A DNA stretch of 64,000 nt from Luminiphilus syltensis NOR5-1B (lineage in GTDB: Bacteria > Pseudomonadota > Gammaproteobacteria > Pseudomonadales > Halieaceae). Positions 28,971-37,489 of this stretch are shown here, one piece after another (the first letter of the stretch is position 1; each line of letters opens with the position of its first letter). The stretch is taken from the NCBI RefSeq assembly GCF_000158175.1, contig NZ_DS999411.1, forward strand, positions 2,003,918-2,067,917. Direction: 5' to 3'. A model generated the notes under the pieces. That model searched no databases and was not told where the DNA came from. It saw nothing but the letters and a program-made list of their open reading frames with translations. Position numbers and translations under genes: made by a program.

Positions 28971-29214
28971 TTGCCCGATTGGCTGTTCCGGACCATCGAC
29001 GTATTGGCGTTAGCGATGAGCAGGCTGCAAGGCCTCGGGCCAGCGATCAATCACTTTTGGCGGCCTACACAAAAGGGGCTTTTTGCAATCGCGCTGGGAG
29101 GAAGTGATTTACTTAGTCCCTGCTATAGGCGCGTCATTGGTGAAGACTTGAGGAATAAGTTTTTTCTGCCTCACAGGCGTTGACCGCAGCTTTAGGTATT
29201 ATTGGTTGCAGGAA

Positions 29215-29592
29215 CTACGGTGAGTGTCCCAGGCGGTTCTCCATACGCGCCACGCCGAGCCAGAACAGCTCATCGTTGGTGTAGCCTGTAATCCGGTCTA
29301 CTTCCTTGCCATCGATGATCTGGATAAAGGTCGGCGTACCGAAAACAGGGCCAAGCTCTTCGTACGGCAGGTTATGATGTCCCTCACGCCATTCCTCAAT
29401 AGTAATTTTCGTCAGCGGCATGGCCTCAGCGAGTGCCGTCTTTCCATAAATCGGGCCGACTTCGGATTCAAACTTCTGGCAAGCGCCGCACTGTTCCGAA
29501 AAGACCAGCAGTAGCTGCGCTTCGCTGGAGTGGGCGTCGATGGCCATCAGGACCAGGGTGAGGATTGGCAAGATTCCCAGATGAGATTTCAT
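29215..29592 (-). CDS. Periplasmic thioredoxin-like protein of the sox region (SoxS/SoxW type)
   Basis: 125 residues. A signal peptide (MKSHLGILPILTLVLMAIDAHS) precedes a thioredoxin-like fold with CGAC at Cys35-Cys38 and the cis-proline loop GTPTFIQI. Such secreted thioredoxins in sox loci keep SoxY or other thiols reduced. The start overlaps the DsrE-like stop (ATGA), so both belong to one divergent unit opposite soxC. The membrane electron donor (SoxV/CcdA) is not in this window. Assignment to SoxS or SoxW by name is uncertain. Confidence 0.75.
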   Translation of the reverse strand: MKSHLGILPILTLVLMAIDAHSSEAQLLLVFSEQCGACQKFESEVGPIYGKTALAEAMPLTKITIEEWREGHHNLPYEELGPVFGTPTFIQIIDGKEVDRITGYTNDELFWLGVARMENRLGHSP

Positions 29593-30029
29593 AACTTGAT
29601 GTAGGCAAAGCCATCGTTGAGTTGCCGGTCGGTAAGTGCTGCTACCCCTGATCGGACCGTCTCCACCCCGAGGCTGAGGTCATCTTCGGTTTTGTTGAAG
29701 GCGTCCAGTGTATTGAGACACGCGAATAGCCGAATATCCTGTGCCAGCAATTGTTCGAGTTGCGCGCTGAAAAGTCCGCCGTTCTCGTCCTTGCTACCGT
29801 CGATCAGGGCGTGAACCGCACCCGCCACCATGATGACGTGAATCGGCAGCCCGGGCGCTGCCTCTCGCTGTCTTTCAATCTGTCGCAGTGCCCGGTTCAT
29901 GTGCTCAAGCTCATCAAGGTGTACGGCAACGCCTGGCTTTTCAGCGGACGCAGGTATTGCCGCCACTAGCAGTAGGGTGAGTAGCAGTGGATTCATCAGG
30001 CGCAGCAGTAGTCGGTTTCCTGGGGCCAT
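29589..30029 (-). CDS. Secreted DsrE-family sulfur-relay-like protein
   Basis: 146 residues. Signal peptide (LLLRLMNPLLLTLLLVAAIPASA) followed by a DsrE/DsrF fold: HVIMVAGAVHALIDG, the conserved cysteine Cys104 in FACLNTLDAF, and a terminal GFAYIKL. Cys104 is the only cysteine of the mature protein, suited to carry a persulfide. The ATG at 30029 follows GAGGAG at good spacing; the open frame to 30092 lacks this. Transcribed away from soxC over a shared control region and coupled to the thioredoxin gene. DsrE proteins are usually cytoplasmic, so a signal peptide is notable. Confidence 0.75.
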   Translation of the reverse strand: MAPGNRLLLRLMNPLLLTLLLVAAIPASAEKPGVAVHLDELEHMNRALRQIERQREAAPGLPIHVIMVAGAVHALIDGSKDENGGLFSAQLEQLLAQDIRLFACLNTLDAFNKTEDDLSLGVETVRSGVAALTDRQLNDGFAYIKL

Positions 30030-30120
30030 CTCGATTCTCCTCGGTGTCGCTATTCGGCAGAAGCCCAGCTTACCTAACCCGTACCGCCCCATCGACGAAA
30101 AAAGCGGGGCGCATTGGACT

Positions 30121-30180
30121 GATTTGTTATAAAAACCTTTATGTTATAAACATATATCTATTTGTAATATAAAGCCAGAT
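30121..30180. promoter_or_regulatory. AT-rich divergent control region of the sox locus
   Basis: About 60 bases, far more AT-rich than surroundings, between dsrE-like gene and soxC. TGTTATAAA occurs twice (30125-30133, 30142-30150), 17 bases apart, and a related TTTGTAATATAAA follows at 30161-30173. The second copy sits in the 13-base interrupted palindrome ATGTTATAAACAT (30141-30153). Likely promoter plus operator for a sox regulator such as an ArsR-type SoxR, which is not encoded here. Confidence 0.5.
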
Positions 30181-30233
30181 GCCGTTTAATGGGAACAGGA
30201 TCTTGCGGCAAACAGGATAAAAAGGAGTGGCAG

Positions 30234-31577
30234 GTGTCGACAGACAATAAGTTCAGCATGGGACATATTCGCCCCGCACCGGAATCCTTTCTTGACCGGG
30301 ATTTGATTGCAGACGTGTCCGCCAATGGCGTCAATAGTACTCGCCGAGGGCTGTTACGCGGCGCTCTTGCCGGTGCGCTTGCCGCTGTAGCGGCACAGGC
30401 GACCGCCAGACCCGATGATCCCGCGATTGTTGAGCCCGCACCCTGGTCCACCCGACTCGGCAACCCAGTCTTAACCAACCCCTACGGTCAGCCCTCGCGC
30501 TTTGAAAGCGCCACGATTCGTCGACAAAGTCCGGGTCTCACCCAGACCGACGAGGCCAGCGTTTCATTTACGCCTCTACAAAGTACATTTGGAATGATCA
30601 CCCCCAGCGGCCTGCACTTTGAGCGGCACCATCAGGGTTGGGTAGACATCGATCCGCGCCAACACCGCTTGATGATTAACGGTCTCGTGGACACGCCCAT
30701 GGTGTTTACCATGGAAGACCTGATGCGCATGCCCAGTGTTTCCCGCATGCATTTTATTGAATGTGGAGCCAATACCGCTCTGGAGTGGGGGAACTCCGCA
30801 GTTCCTACGGTGCAGTACACCCACGGTATGTTGTCCTGCTCGGAATTTACCGGTGTGCCGCTATCGCTACTGCTCGAGCGCGCAGGCTTCGACCTCAAGC
30901 GGGCTACAGTGTTGCTCGCTGAGGGAGCAGACGGATCCAGTATGACCCGCACGATTAACATTGAAAACGCCCTCGACGATGCCATGGTTGCCTACGGTAT
31001 GAATGGAGAAATGCTCCGCCCCGAGCAGGGATATCCCCTGCGATTGGTGGTTCCCGGTGCTCAGGGTGTCTCCTGGGTAAAGTGGCTGCGCCGCATCGAG
31101 GTTGGCGATGCGCCCTATGCCACCAAAGATGAAACTATCCATTACGTCGATCTGATGCCCGATGGCCAGTTGCGCCAATACACCTCCATCCAGGAAGCCA
31201 AGTCGGTGATCACCAGCCCCTCGGGTGGCCAGCGTTTGATGAACCAGGGTTACTACAACGTCTCGGGACTGGCGTGGAGTGGCCGGGGAACAGTGACCAA
31301 AGTAGAAGTGTCAACCGATGGCGGACGTCATTGGCAAACCGCGCGGCTCGAAGGGCCGGTGCTGCCCAAGGCACTGACGCGATTCAATTTTGACTGGACC
31401 TGGAACGGCGAGGCAGCGTTATTGCAAAGTCGAGTAACCGATAGCACCGGATACATACAACCGTCCAAACCTGAATTGAAGGCAGTGCGAGGTACCCGAT
31501 CGATCTATCACAACAATGCCATTCAGACCTGGCGAGTCATGCCTTCCGGGGAGGTGGAAAATGTCCAACTGGGTTAA
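30234..31577 (+). CDS. soxC: Sulfane dehydrogenase molybdenum subunit SoxC
   Basis: 447 residues. Molybdopterin protein of the sulfite-oxidase family; with SoxD it oxidises the SoxY-bound sulfane sulfur, giving six electrons. A twin-arginine signal (NSTRRGLLRGALAGALAAVAA) exports the folded cofactor protein. The cofactor-binding Cys is in HFIECGANTALEWGNS, and a C-terminal dimerisation domain follows (YYNVSGLAWSGRG). GTG 30234 has AAGGAG six bases upstream and is preferred over ATG 30189, which has no ribosome site. First gene of soxCDYZAXB. Confidence 0.93.
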   Translation: MSTDNKFSMGHIRPAPESFLDRDLIADVSANGVNSTRRGLLRGALAGALAAVAAQATARPDDPAIVEPAPWSTRLGNPVLTNPYGQPSRFESATIRRQSPGLTQTDEASVSFTPLQSTFGMITPSGLHFERHHQGWVDIDPRQHRLMINGLVDTPMVFTMEDLMRMPSVSRMHFIECGANTALEWGNSAVPTVQYTHGMLSCSEFTGVPLSLLLERAGFDLKRATVLLAEGADGSSMTRTINIENALDDAMVAYGMNGEMLRPEQGYPLRLVVPGAQGVSWVKWLRRIEVGDAPYATKDETIHYVDLMPDGQLRQYTSIQEAKSVITSPSGGQRLMNQGYYNVSGLAWSGRGTVTKVEVSTDGGRHWQTARLEGPVLPKALTRFNFDWTWNGEAALLQSRVTDSTGYIQPSKPELKAVRGTRSIYHNNAIQTWRVMPSGEVENVQLG

Positions 31578-32601
31578 AGCAATGGCGTTGTCTTCGGCAC
31601 TCGTCGCTTGTGGGGCTATGGCGGGGAGCACCGATGTGGATGCCATTGCCGGTATCGGTCGTGAGGCAACCCCCAATGAAATCAAAGCGTGGGATATCGA
31701 TGTACGCCCTGATTTTCAGGGATTACCTCCCGGTCAGGGCTCAGTCGAAGAGGGTGAGTCGATCTGGCTGGAGAAATGTGCGGTTTGCCACGGCGATTTT
31801 GGCGACTCGAATGAGATCTTTTCGCCGCTTGTGCTGGGCAATATCACTGCCGAAGACATAGAGACCGGCCGGGTGGCTTCGTTGACGGATCCCGGTGTAG
31901 TCAGAACCACCCTGATGAAGGTCAGTACGGTTTCGACCTTATGGGATTACATTTATCGGGCGATGCCCTGGAACGCCCCCAAGTCGCTGGCGCCCGATGA
32001 GGTCTATGCGCTGGTCGCTTATCTGCTTCAGCTCGCGTACGTGGTGGACTACGATTTCAGCCTCAGTGATGAGAATATCGAGGACGTCCAGGCCATCATG
32101 CCCAACCGAAACGGCGTGACTACGGATCACGGATTGTGGTCGGTGGATGGTGAGACCGATGTCATGGGTAGTGATTGCACGTCCAACTGTGTCGTGCCAC
32201 TCGAAGTAACCTCCTCAATTCCCGATTACGCCATGAATGCGCATGGTAACTTGAAGGATCAAATGCGCGATTACGGACCTTTCCCCGGAATTCAGACGGC
32301 ACCGGAAAATGCGCCGGTTGATGTCGATGTTGATCCGGTCACGGCGGATCGAGCAGTTCCGGAGGCTGCCTTGCAAAGTAACGGTTGTTTAGGTTGCCAT
32401 CGTCTTGACAGTAAGTTGGTCGGGCCATCATTCGCAGCGATAGCCGAAAAGTACGCCGGGCAGCCCGATGCTGCCGATTACCTGGCATCCAAAATTCGTC
32501 AGGGGGGTTCCGGGGTTTGGGGAAGCATTGCGATGCCTCCAATGCCGCAACTGGCACCCGAGGCCGTGGATGAAATTACCGACTGGCTTGTGGCCAGATA
32601 A
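31561..32601 (+). CDS. soxD: Sulfane dehydrogenase dihaem cytochrome c subunit SoxD
   Basis: 346 residues. Two c-haem sites, CAVCH (73-77) and CLGCH (276-280), mark the SoxD partner that passes electrons from SoxC to cytochrome c. The N-terminal signal ends in LVACGAMA, which fits either signal peptidase I or a lipobox (LVAC), so membrane anchoring is possible. The ATG at 31561 lies 17 bases inside soxC after a GGAGG-like site. SoxCD presence predicts full oxidation of thiosulfate to sulfate without sulfur globules. Confidence 0.9.
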   Translation: MSNWVKAMALSSALVACGAMAGSTDVDAIAGIGREATPNEIKAWDIDVRPDFQGLPPGQGSVEEGESIWLEKCAVCHGDFGDSNEIFSPLVLGNITAEDIETGRVASLTDPGVVRTTLMKVSTVSTLWDYIYRAMPWNAPKSLAPDEVYALVAYLLQLAYVVDYDFSLSDENIEDVQAIMPNRNGVTTDHGLWSVDGETDVMGSDCTSNCVVPLEVTSSIPDYAMNAHGNLKDQMRDYGPFPGIQTAPENAPVDVDVDPVTADRAVPEAALQSNGCLGCHRLDSKLVGPSFAAIAEKYAGQPDAADYLASKIRQGGSGVWGSIAMPPMPQLAPEAVDEITDWLVAR

Positions 32602-32631
32602 CACATTGAAAGCGTTAAACGAGGAAATGTC

Positions 32632-33102
32632 ATGAATCAAACTGAAACTTTTGGACCCATTGGGCGGAGGCAATTCCTGCGCGCCGGTGCGGCCTTTGCC
32701 GCGTTGGCCATCGCTCCCATCAAGTTATTGGCATCGATGGTCCGGCCAGAGGGGGCCTTCCAGGCGACGACTGTCGAGGCAACACTGGCTGAACTTGGAA
32801 TGCAGCCTGTTGAGAGCAGCGATATTGTATTGGAAACCCCCAATATCGCTGAAAACGGAGCGGTTGTGCCGGTAACGGTGACCAGCTCGATACCCAATAC
32901 GTCACGCATTTTCGTTATGGTCGAAAAAAATCCCAATCCACTGGCTGCCATCTTCGATATTCCCGAGGGCACCGAAGCGAGTGTCCAGACGCGGGTGAAA
33001 GTGGCCCAGACCTGCCTGCTCTACGGTCTGGTGGAAGCAGATGGCAAGCTGTATATGACAACAAGAGAAACCAAGGTCACCCTCGGTGGTTGCGGCGGTT
33101 AA
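32632..33102 (+). CDS. soxY: Thiosulfate carrier protein SoxY
   Basis: 156 residues. The mobile swinging-arm terminus GGCGG (Cys154) covalently carries the sulfur substrate through the Sox cycle. Twin-arginine signal GRRQFLRAGAAFAAL exports it, together with SoxZ which has no signal. The immunoglobulin-like fold segment PVTVTSSIPNTSRIFVMVEK is typical. Located between soxD and soxZ. Confidence 0.95.
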   Translation: MNQTETFGPIGRRQFLRAGAAFAALAIAPIKLLASMVRPEGAFQATTVEATLAELGMQPVESSDIVLETPNIAENGAVVPVTVTSSIPNTSRIFVMVEKNPNPLAAIFDIPEGTEASVQTRVKVAQTCLLYGLVEADGKLYMTTRETKVTLGGCGG

Positions 33103-33114
33103 AGGAGAGAGATA

Positions 33115-33426
33115 ATGGCGGGAAGAATTAGAATTCGAGCACAAAAGCAGGGTGAGTACACCGAAGTGAAAGCGTTGATGCGCCACCCCATGGAAACCGG
33201 AATGCGCAAGGATGCAGCGGGGGAGCCAATACCGGCACATTTTATTACCGAGGTCGCTGGTAAGCATGGCGAAAAGGTAGTGATGAGTGCACAGTGGGGG
33301 GCCGCGGTGTCGCAGAATCCGTTCCTCGGCTTCCGCTTCAAAGGTGGAGAGTCCGGCGACGAGGTGTCGGTGAGTTATATCGACAACAAGGGCGAAACGG
33401 GCTCAGGCAGCACCAAGATCCGGTAG
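33115..33426 (+). CDS. soxZ: Sulfur oxidation protein SoxZ
   Basis: 103 residues with no signal peptide. Partner of SoxY, co-exported through the Tat system. Conserved segments RIRAQKQGEYTEVKALMRHPMETG and GENPFLGFRF-like (SQNPFLGFRFKGG) are clear. A GGAGAGAG ribosome site lies in the 12-base gap after soxY. Confidence 0.95.
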   Translation: MAGRIRIRAQKQGEYTEVKALMRHPMETGMRKDAAGEPIPAHFITEVAGKHGEKVVMSAQWGAAVSQNPFLGFRFKGGESGDEVSVSYIDNKGETGSGSTKIR

Positions 33427-33460
33427 TGAATGCCCACGCCAAAACTCCCAAGAGGTCGTT

Positions 33461-34261
33461 ATGACAACTAGAAAAGTACTGATTGCGGCGCTGGCAGTAG
33501 TCGTCCCGATAGCCTCGGCGGTCGCCGATGGCGGTGTCTTTGACGAGTACCGCGAGATGATGGGGGACGATAACCCCGCCATATTTGTCATCGAGGAGGG
33601 CGAGGAATTCTGGTTGCAGGAGTTGGGTCCCAAGCAGGTATCGTTGGAGACCTGTGACCTCGGCCTGGGCCCTGGTGTGGTGGCGGGCGCCTACGCTCAG
33701 CTGCCGCGGTACTTTGCGGACACCGATCAGGTGATGGATCTGGAGTCTCGACTGGTCCACTGCATGGTCGAGCTGCAGGGTCGTGATCCGGAGGACGTTC
33801 ATGCCAAGCCCTACTCCTTGCGCGGCGATATGGGTACAGAGATCGAGGCACTGGCGGCGTGGATCGCGGATCAGTCCTCCGGTGTGCCGATTGCACCGGG
33901 GCAGGATCAGCCGCAGGAGCGGGCCATGTATGACTTGGGGGAACAGCTGTTCTACTACCGTGCAGGACCCCATGATTTCTCCTGTGCTACCTGCCATGGG
34001 CAGGACGGCGCGCGTATTCGACTACAGGCACTGGGTAATCTTGCAAAACACGAGGACGCCGCGTCGGCCTACGCGAGCTGGCCCGCTTATCGTATTTCTG
34101 AGGGGGTGGTGCGCACCATGGGATGGCGAATGCGCGACTGTTTTCGTCAGCAGCGCCTGCCTGAATTGATCATGGGTTCTGAGGCCAGTGTAGCGTTGCA
34201 GATGTATCTTGCGGTGAATGCGGCGGGCGCGCCAATGTCGGCTCCCGGACTCAAGCGGTGA
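33461..34261 (+). CDS. soxA: L-cysteine S-thiosulfotransferase subunit SoxA, mono-haem type
   Basis: 266 residues. Catalytic subunit of SoxAX, which joins thiosulfate to SoxY. A signal peptide is followed by a domain in which the first haem site is replaced by a Cys65-Cys101 pair, a disulfide in mono-haem SoxA. The second domain retains CATCH (175-179) and Cys227 (MRDCFRQQRLPEL), the persulfide-forming active-site haem ligand. This is the mono-haem architecture known from Starkeya, not the dihaem form of Paracoccus. AGAGG precedes the ATG. Confidence 0.93.
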   Translation: MTTRKVLIAALAVVVPIASAVADGGVFDEYREMMGDDNPAIFVIEEGEEFWLQELGPKQVSLETCDLGLGPGVVAGAYAQLPRYFADTDQVMDLESRLVHCMVELQGRDPEDVHAKPYSLRGDMGTEIEALAAWIADQSSGVPIAPGQDQPQERAMYDLGEQLFYYRAGPHDFSCATCHGQDGARIRLQALGNLAKHEDAASAYASWPAYRISEGVVRTMGWRMRDCFRQQRLPELIMGSEASVALQMYLAVNAAGAPMSAPGLKR

Positions 34262-34266
34262 CTATT

Positions 34267-34866
34267 ATGAAAATAAAGTGGGCAGGTCTGCTGGCGGTTA
34301 CGCTCGTGCCAATCATGGCGGTGGCGGACCAGACTTATGACGTACTCTCCCAATCCATGCGAGCTAAGAATTCGGTATCGATGGATCGCTTAACCCAGGA
34401 TTCATTGCAGGCGTATTGCAGCAAGCCACGTGATGAGGCGAATTACTCCACAGCGGCGGCGATTCGCGAGAGCCGGCTGGCCGCGATAGCCATGCCAGCA
34501 GATGGCGTGTTTGTGGGTGATTGGCGTCAGGGCCACGACGTTGCCAACAATGGCAGAGGGCTCCAATACAGCGATGACCCTTCGCAACCCAACGGCGGAA
34601 ATTGTTATGCCTGCCATCAGCTCGATCCCCGGGAAGTGGCGTACGGCACCATTGGCCCGTCGCTGACCAACTACGGTGCTCGAGGCCAGTCTGACGTGAT
34701 GCTGCGTTATACCTGGACCAAAATCTGGGACACCCATGCTTACAACGTGTGTTCCCACATGCCCCGGTTTGGTGCCCAGGGCATTCTGACCGAGCAGCAG
34801 ATCAAGGATGTTATGGCTTATTTAATGGACCCGGATTCGCCGGTGAATCGTCCTGTCGAAGAATAA
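34267..34866 (+). CDS. soxX: SoxX cytochrome c
   Basis: 199 residues. Mono-haem electron-accepting subunit of SoxAX with CYACH (113-117) and the distal Met in SHMPRFGAQG. The signal peptide is MKIKWAGLLAVTLVPIMAVA. An alternative GTG at 34258 overlaps the soxA stop; ATG 34267 after GGTGA is preferred. An N-terminal extension of about 60 residues with Cys51 makes it longer than minimal SoxX. Confidence 0.9.
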   Translation: MKIKWAGLLAVTLVPIMAVADQTYDVLSQSMRAKNSVSMDRLTQDSLQAYCSKPRDEANYSTAAAIRESRLAAIAMPADGVFVGDWRQGHDVANNGRGLQYSDDPSQPNGGNCYACHQLDPREVAYGTIGPSLTNYGARGQSDVMLRYTWTKIWDTHAYNVCSHMPRFGAQGILTEQQIKDVMAYLMDPDSPVNRPVEE

Positions 34867-34896
34867 GCACTACCTGAGAAAAACAGAGAGGTGACT

Positions 34897-36609
34897 GTGC
34901 AGCGTCGTGAATTTAATAAAATGCTGATGCTGGGGGCCGCTGCTGGTCTGGCCTTACCCACGCTCGGTAGGGCTTCGGCTTCAGCAGGCAACGCCTACGA
35001 TGTTCCGCGATTCGGAAACGTACATCTGCTCCATACCACGGATATCCATGGCCAGTTGAACCCCATCCACTACCGCGAGCCCAGTGTCAATATTGGCATT
35101 CATGCCGCTCGAAACCGACCGCCGCATTTGGTCGGTGAAGCGCTGTTATCGCAATTCGGGATTGCGGCTGGCAGTCGTGAAGCACACGCTTTTACCTATC
35201 TCGATTTTGTCGGTGGTGCTGAGCACTTCGGAAAAGTAGGGGGGTTTGCGCATCTGGCGACGCTGGTGAAGCGTCTCAAGGCCAATCGCCCGGGCGCACT
35301 CCTACTGGATGGGGGCGACCTGTGGCAGGGGTCAGCGACCGCGTTGTGGAGTCGGGGACAGGACATGGTGGATGCCAGTAAGTTGCTCGGTGTCGATGTC
35401 ATGACCGGGCACTGGGAGTTTACTCTGGGCGCCGATCGCGTAACCGAAATTATTGAGAATGACCTGGCCGGCCAGATGGATTTTGTAGCCCACAATGTCA
35501 GTGATGCCGACTTTGGTGACCCCGTATTCGAGGGGCATACCCTGCGCGAGATCAATGGAGTACCTGTCGCTATTATCGGGCAGGCCTTTCCTTATACCCC
35601 GATTGCCAACCCCGGCTATCTGACCAGTGGCTGGACGTTCGGTATTCAGGAGCGCGAACTCCAGCGCAAGATTGAATCGGTTCGCGCAGACGGTGCCGAG
35701 GTCGTCGTGTTGCTCTCGCACAACGGTGCGGATGTTGATTTGAAGCTCGCGTCCCGTGTGGTGGGGCTCGATGCCATTCTCGGTGGGCACACCCATGATG
35801 GTATTCCCAAAGCGATCGAGGTTGAAAATGCCGGCGGCATGACACTGGTCACCAATGCGGGTTCCAATGGCAAATTTGTTGGCGTTCTGGACTTTGATGT
35901 TAGGGACAAAAAGATCCGTGGATGGGAGTACCGTTTGTTGCCTGTATTCAGTGATTTGCTGCCCGCGGATCACGATATGTCAGCATTGATTGCATCGAGT
36001 CGAGCGCCCTACGAAGAACAGCTGAGTGAAGTGCTGGGAACTACCGATGGGCTGCTTTACCGGCGGGGCAATTTTAATGGCAGCTTCGATCAGGTGATCG
36101 TCGATGCGTTGATGACCGAGCTTGATGCCGATATCGCGCTATCTCCTGGTTTCCGATGGGGCACCACGTTGCTCCCCGGCGATACCATCACCATGGAGGA
36201 CCTCATGGCGCAGGTGGCTATCACCTACCCGGCGACCACGCTGGCTGAGCGTTCGGGCGCTGAGATCAAGGCCATCCTTGAGGACGTTGCGGATAATCTC
36301 TTCAATCCCGACCCCTACTATCAGCAGGGTGGTGACATGGTGCGCGTGGGCGGCCTGAAATATTCGATCGATCCCATGGCTGATGCGGGCAAGCGCATCA
36401 ACGATATGGAGCTCGGTGGAAAGCCATTGACGCCAGGTGGGCGTTATCGCGTCGCAGGTTGGGCATCGATGGATCCCAATGCCGATGGTGAGCCGATTTG
36501 GGACGTATGCGCCCGATATTTGCGCTCCCAACAGACACTTCCGCCGGTTACTCCCAATCAACCCGTCATCAAAGGGATTTCCGACAATAAGGGTATCTCG
36601 GCGGCCTGA
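34897..36609 (+). CDS. soxB: Thiosulfohydrolase SoxB
   Basis: 570 residues. Dimanganese enzyme of the UshA / 5'-nucleotidase family that hydrolyses sulfate from SoxY-thiosulfonate. Metal-binding motifs are TTDIHGQLNP, DGGDLWQGS, the SoxB-specific GHWEFTLG (in place of GNHE), LLSHNGADVD and GGHTHDG. The twin-arginine N-terminus QRREFNKMLMLGAAAGLALP supports GTG 34897, with GAGAGG five bases upstream, over GTG 34891. Last gene of soxCDYZAXB. Confidence 0.95.
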   Translation: MQRREFNKMLMLGAAAGLALPTLGRASASAGNAYDVPRFGNVHLLHTTDIHGQLNPIHYREPSVNIGIHAARNRPPHLVGEALLSQFGIAAGSREAHAFTYLDFVGGAEHFGKVGGFAHLATLVKRLKANRPGALLLDGGDLWQGSATALWSRGQDMVDASKLLGVDVMTGHWEFTLGADRVTEIIENDLAGQMDFVAHNVSDADFGDPVFEGHTLREINGVPVAIIGQAFPYTPIANPGYLTSGWTFGIQERELQRKIESVRADGAEVVVLLSHNGADVDLKLASRVVGLDAILGGHTHDGIPKAIEVENAGGMTLVTNAGSNGKFVGVLDFDVRDKKIRGWEYRLLPVFSDLLPADHDMSALIASSRAPYEEQLSEVLGTTDGLLYRRGNFNGSFDQVIVDALMTELDADIALSPGFRWGTTLLPGDTITMEDLMAQVAITYPATTLAERSGAEIKAILEDVADNLFNPDPYYQQGGDMVRVGGLKYSIDPMADAGKRINDMELGGKPLTPGGRYRVAGWASMDPNADGEPIWDVCARYLRSQQTLPPVTPNQPVIKGISDNKGISAA

Positions 36610-36783
36610 TTAACCGAGTTTGGGTGGGGAGATGGTGCGTCGGGTATGTCGGCGCAGTGTTGCCGCTGTCCTCCCCGTTGGTCGGCATCCGAATGTCACA
36701 ACGCGTCGTTCACCGCTTTAGATTTTGGTGGATCGCTTGTGTCAGTTACCGGTGAGCAGGGCGACATACCCGCCGGTTAAGCT

Positions 36784-37323
36784 TTAGATCGACCAGCGGA
36801 CTGTTGGTTCCGGCTGCGGCTCTGGTGAGGATTGGCGCGTCGATGCTTGATCGGCAACGAAGGTTTTCGATAGCCCGGGTACATCAATACTGATGATATT
36901 GGCGACTTCAACAGGAAGATGGTTCAACAGCTGATTGTCGAAACGAGGCACGGTATCGAGATTGGCCCCGAGCAGTCCCTGGCTGACATAGACGAAATGG
37001 TCGTCGATTTCCGCGCTGTACGTCTCGATGGCCACGGGAGTGTCTCCTGCGGTGGCTTTGAAGCCGGCTTCGACATAGAGCGCCATAAGCGTCAATGCCT
37101 CACTCGATTCGACGTCGACTGTTACTTGCATCGCCGTAAGCAGCTCCTCGGCGTCGCTGATCGCGATGCGATGCACGATCTCGTAATGCCCCTCCACCCA
37201 AACAACATCGGTCCAGGTGACTCGCTGCTCCGCCGCGAAAAGCCGAGGCGACAGCATCACCAGCAAGCTGATCATCATCAGACTCGGTAGAGCGGTTAGG
37301 TGACGTAAGCCATACTGTTTCAT
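36784..37323 (-). CDS. Secreted protein of unknown function (DUF6702-like)
   Basis: 179 residues. N-terminal signal peptide MKQYGLRHLTALPSLMMISLLVMLSPRLFA, then a ~150-residue domain. The pattern YEIVHRIAIS at its start, VYVSQGL and FDNQLLNHLPVEVANIISI near its end resembles the DUF6702 class of small exported proteins, whose function is unknown. A proline- and glutamate-rich tail follows. No cysteine in the mature part and no cofactor motif. The ATG at 37323 is favoured over a GTG at 37344. It stands alone between soxB (convergent) and a divergent glycosyltransferase-like gene. Confidence 0.6.
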   Translation of the reverse strand: MKQYGLRHLTALPSLMMISLLVMLSPRLFAAEQRVTWTDVVWVEGHYEIVHRIAISDAEELLTAMQVTVDVESSEALTLMALYVEAGFKATAGDTPVAIETYSAEIDDHFVYVSQGLLGANLDTVPRFDNQLLNHLPVEVANIISIDVPGLSKTFVADQASTRQSSPEPQPEPTVRWSI

Positions 37324-37489
37324 AGTGTGTCCACAGGTCGCCACAAGAGCGGCAAAGAGGATTGGATTCGCGCACTGTAACGCCGGTTTGTGACACCTGT
37401 ATGACAGAAATATGGCAGTTTAAGGACGGTTATTGAGGGAGTTTGGTGGCCTGAAAACAGTGATGGGATGCAGGGCTGAGAGGGACGAT

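Noticed and set aside
28971-29183. 70-codon frame after the DHH gene
   Set aside because: Begins with TTG directly at the upstream stop, no ribosome site, no recognised product. The nearby CAAAAG/CTTTTTG repeat at 29070-29085 is too weak for a terminator call.
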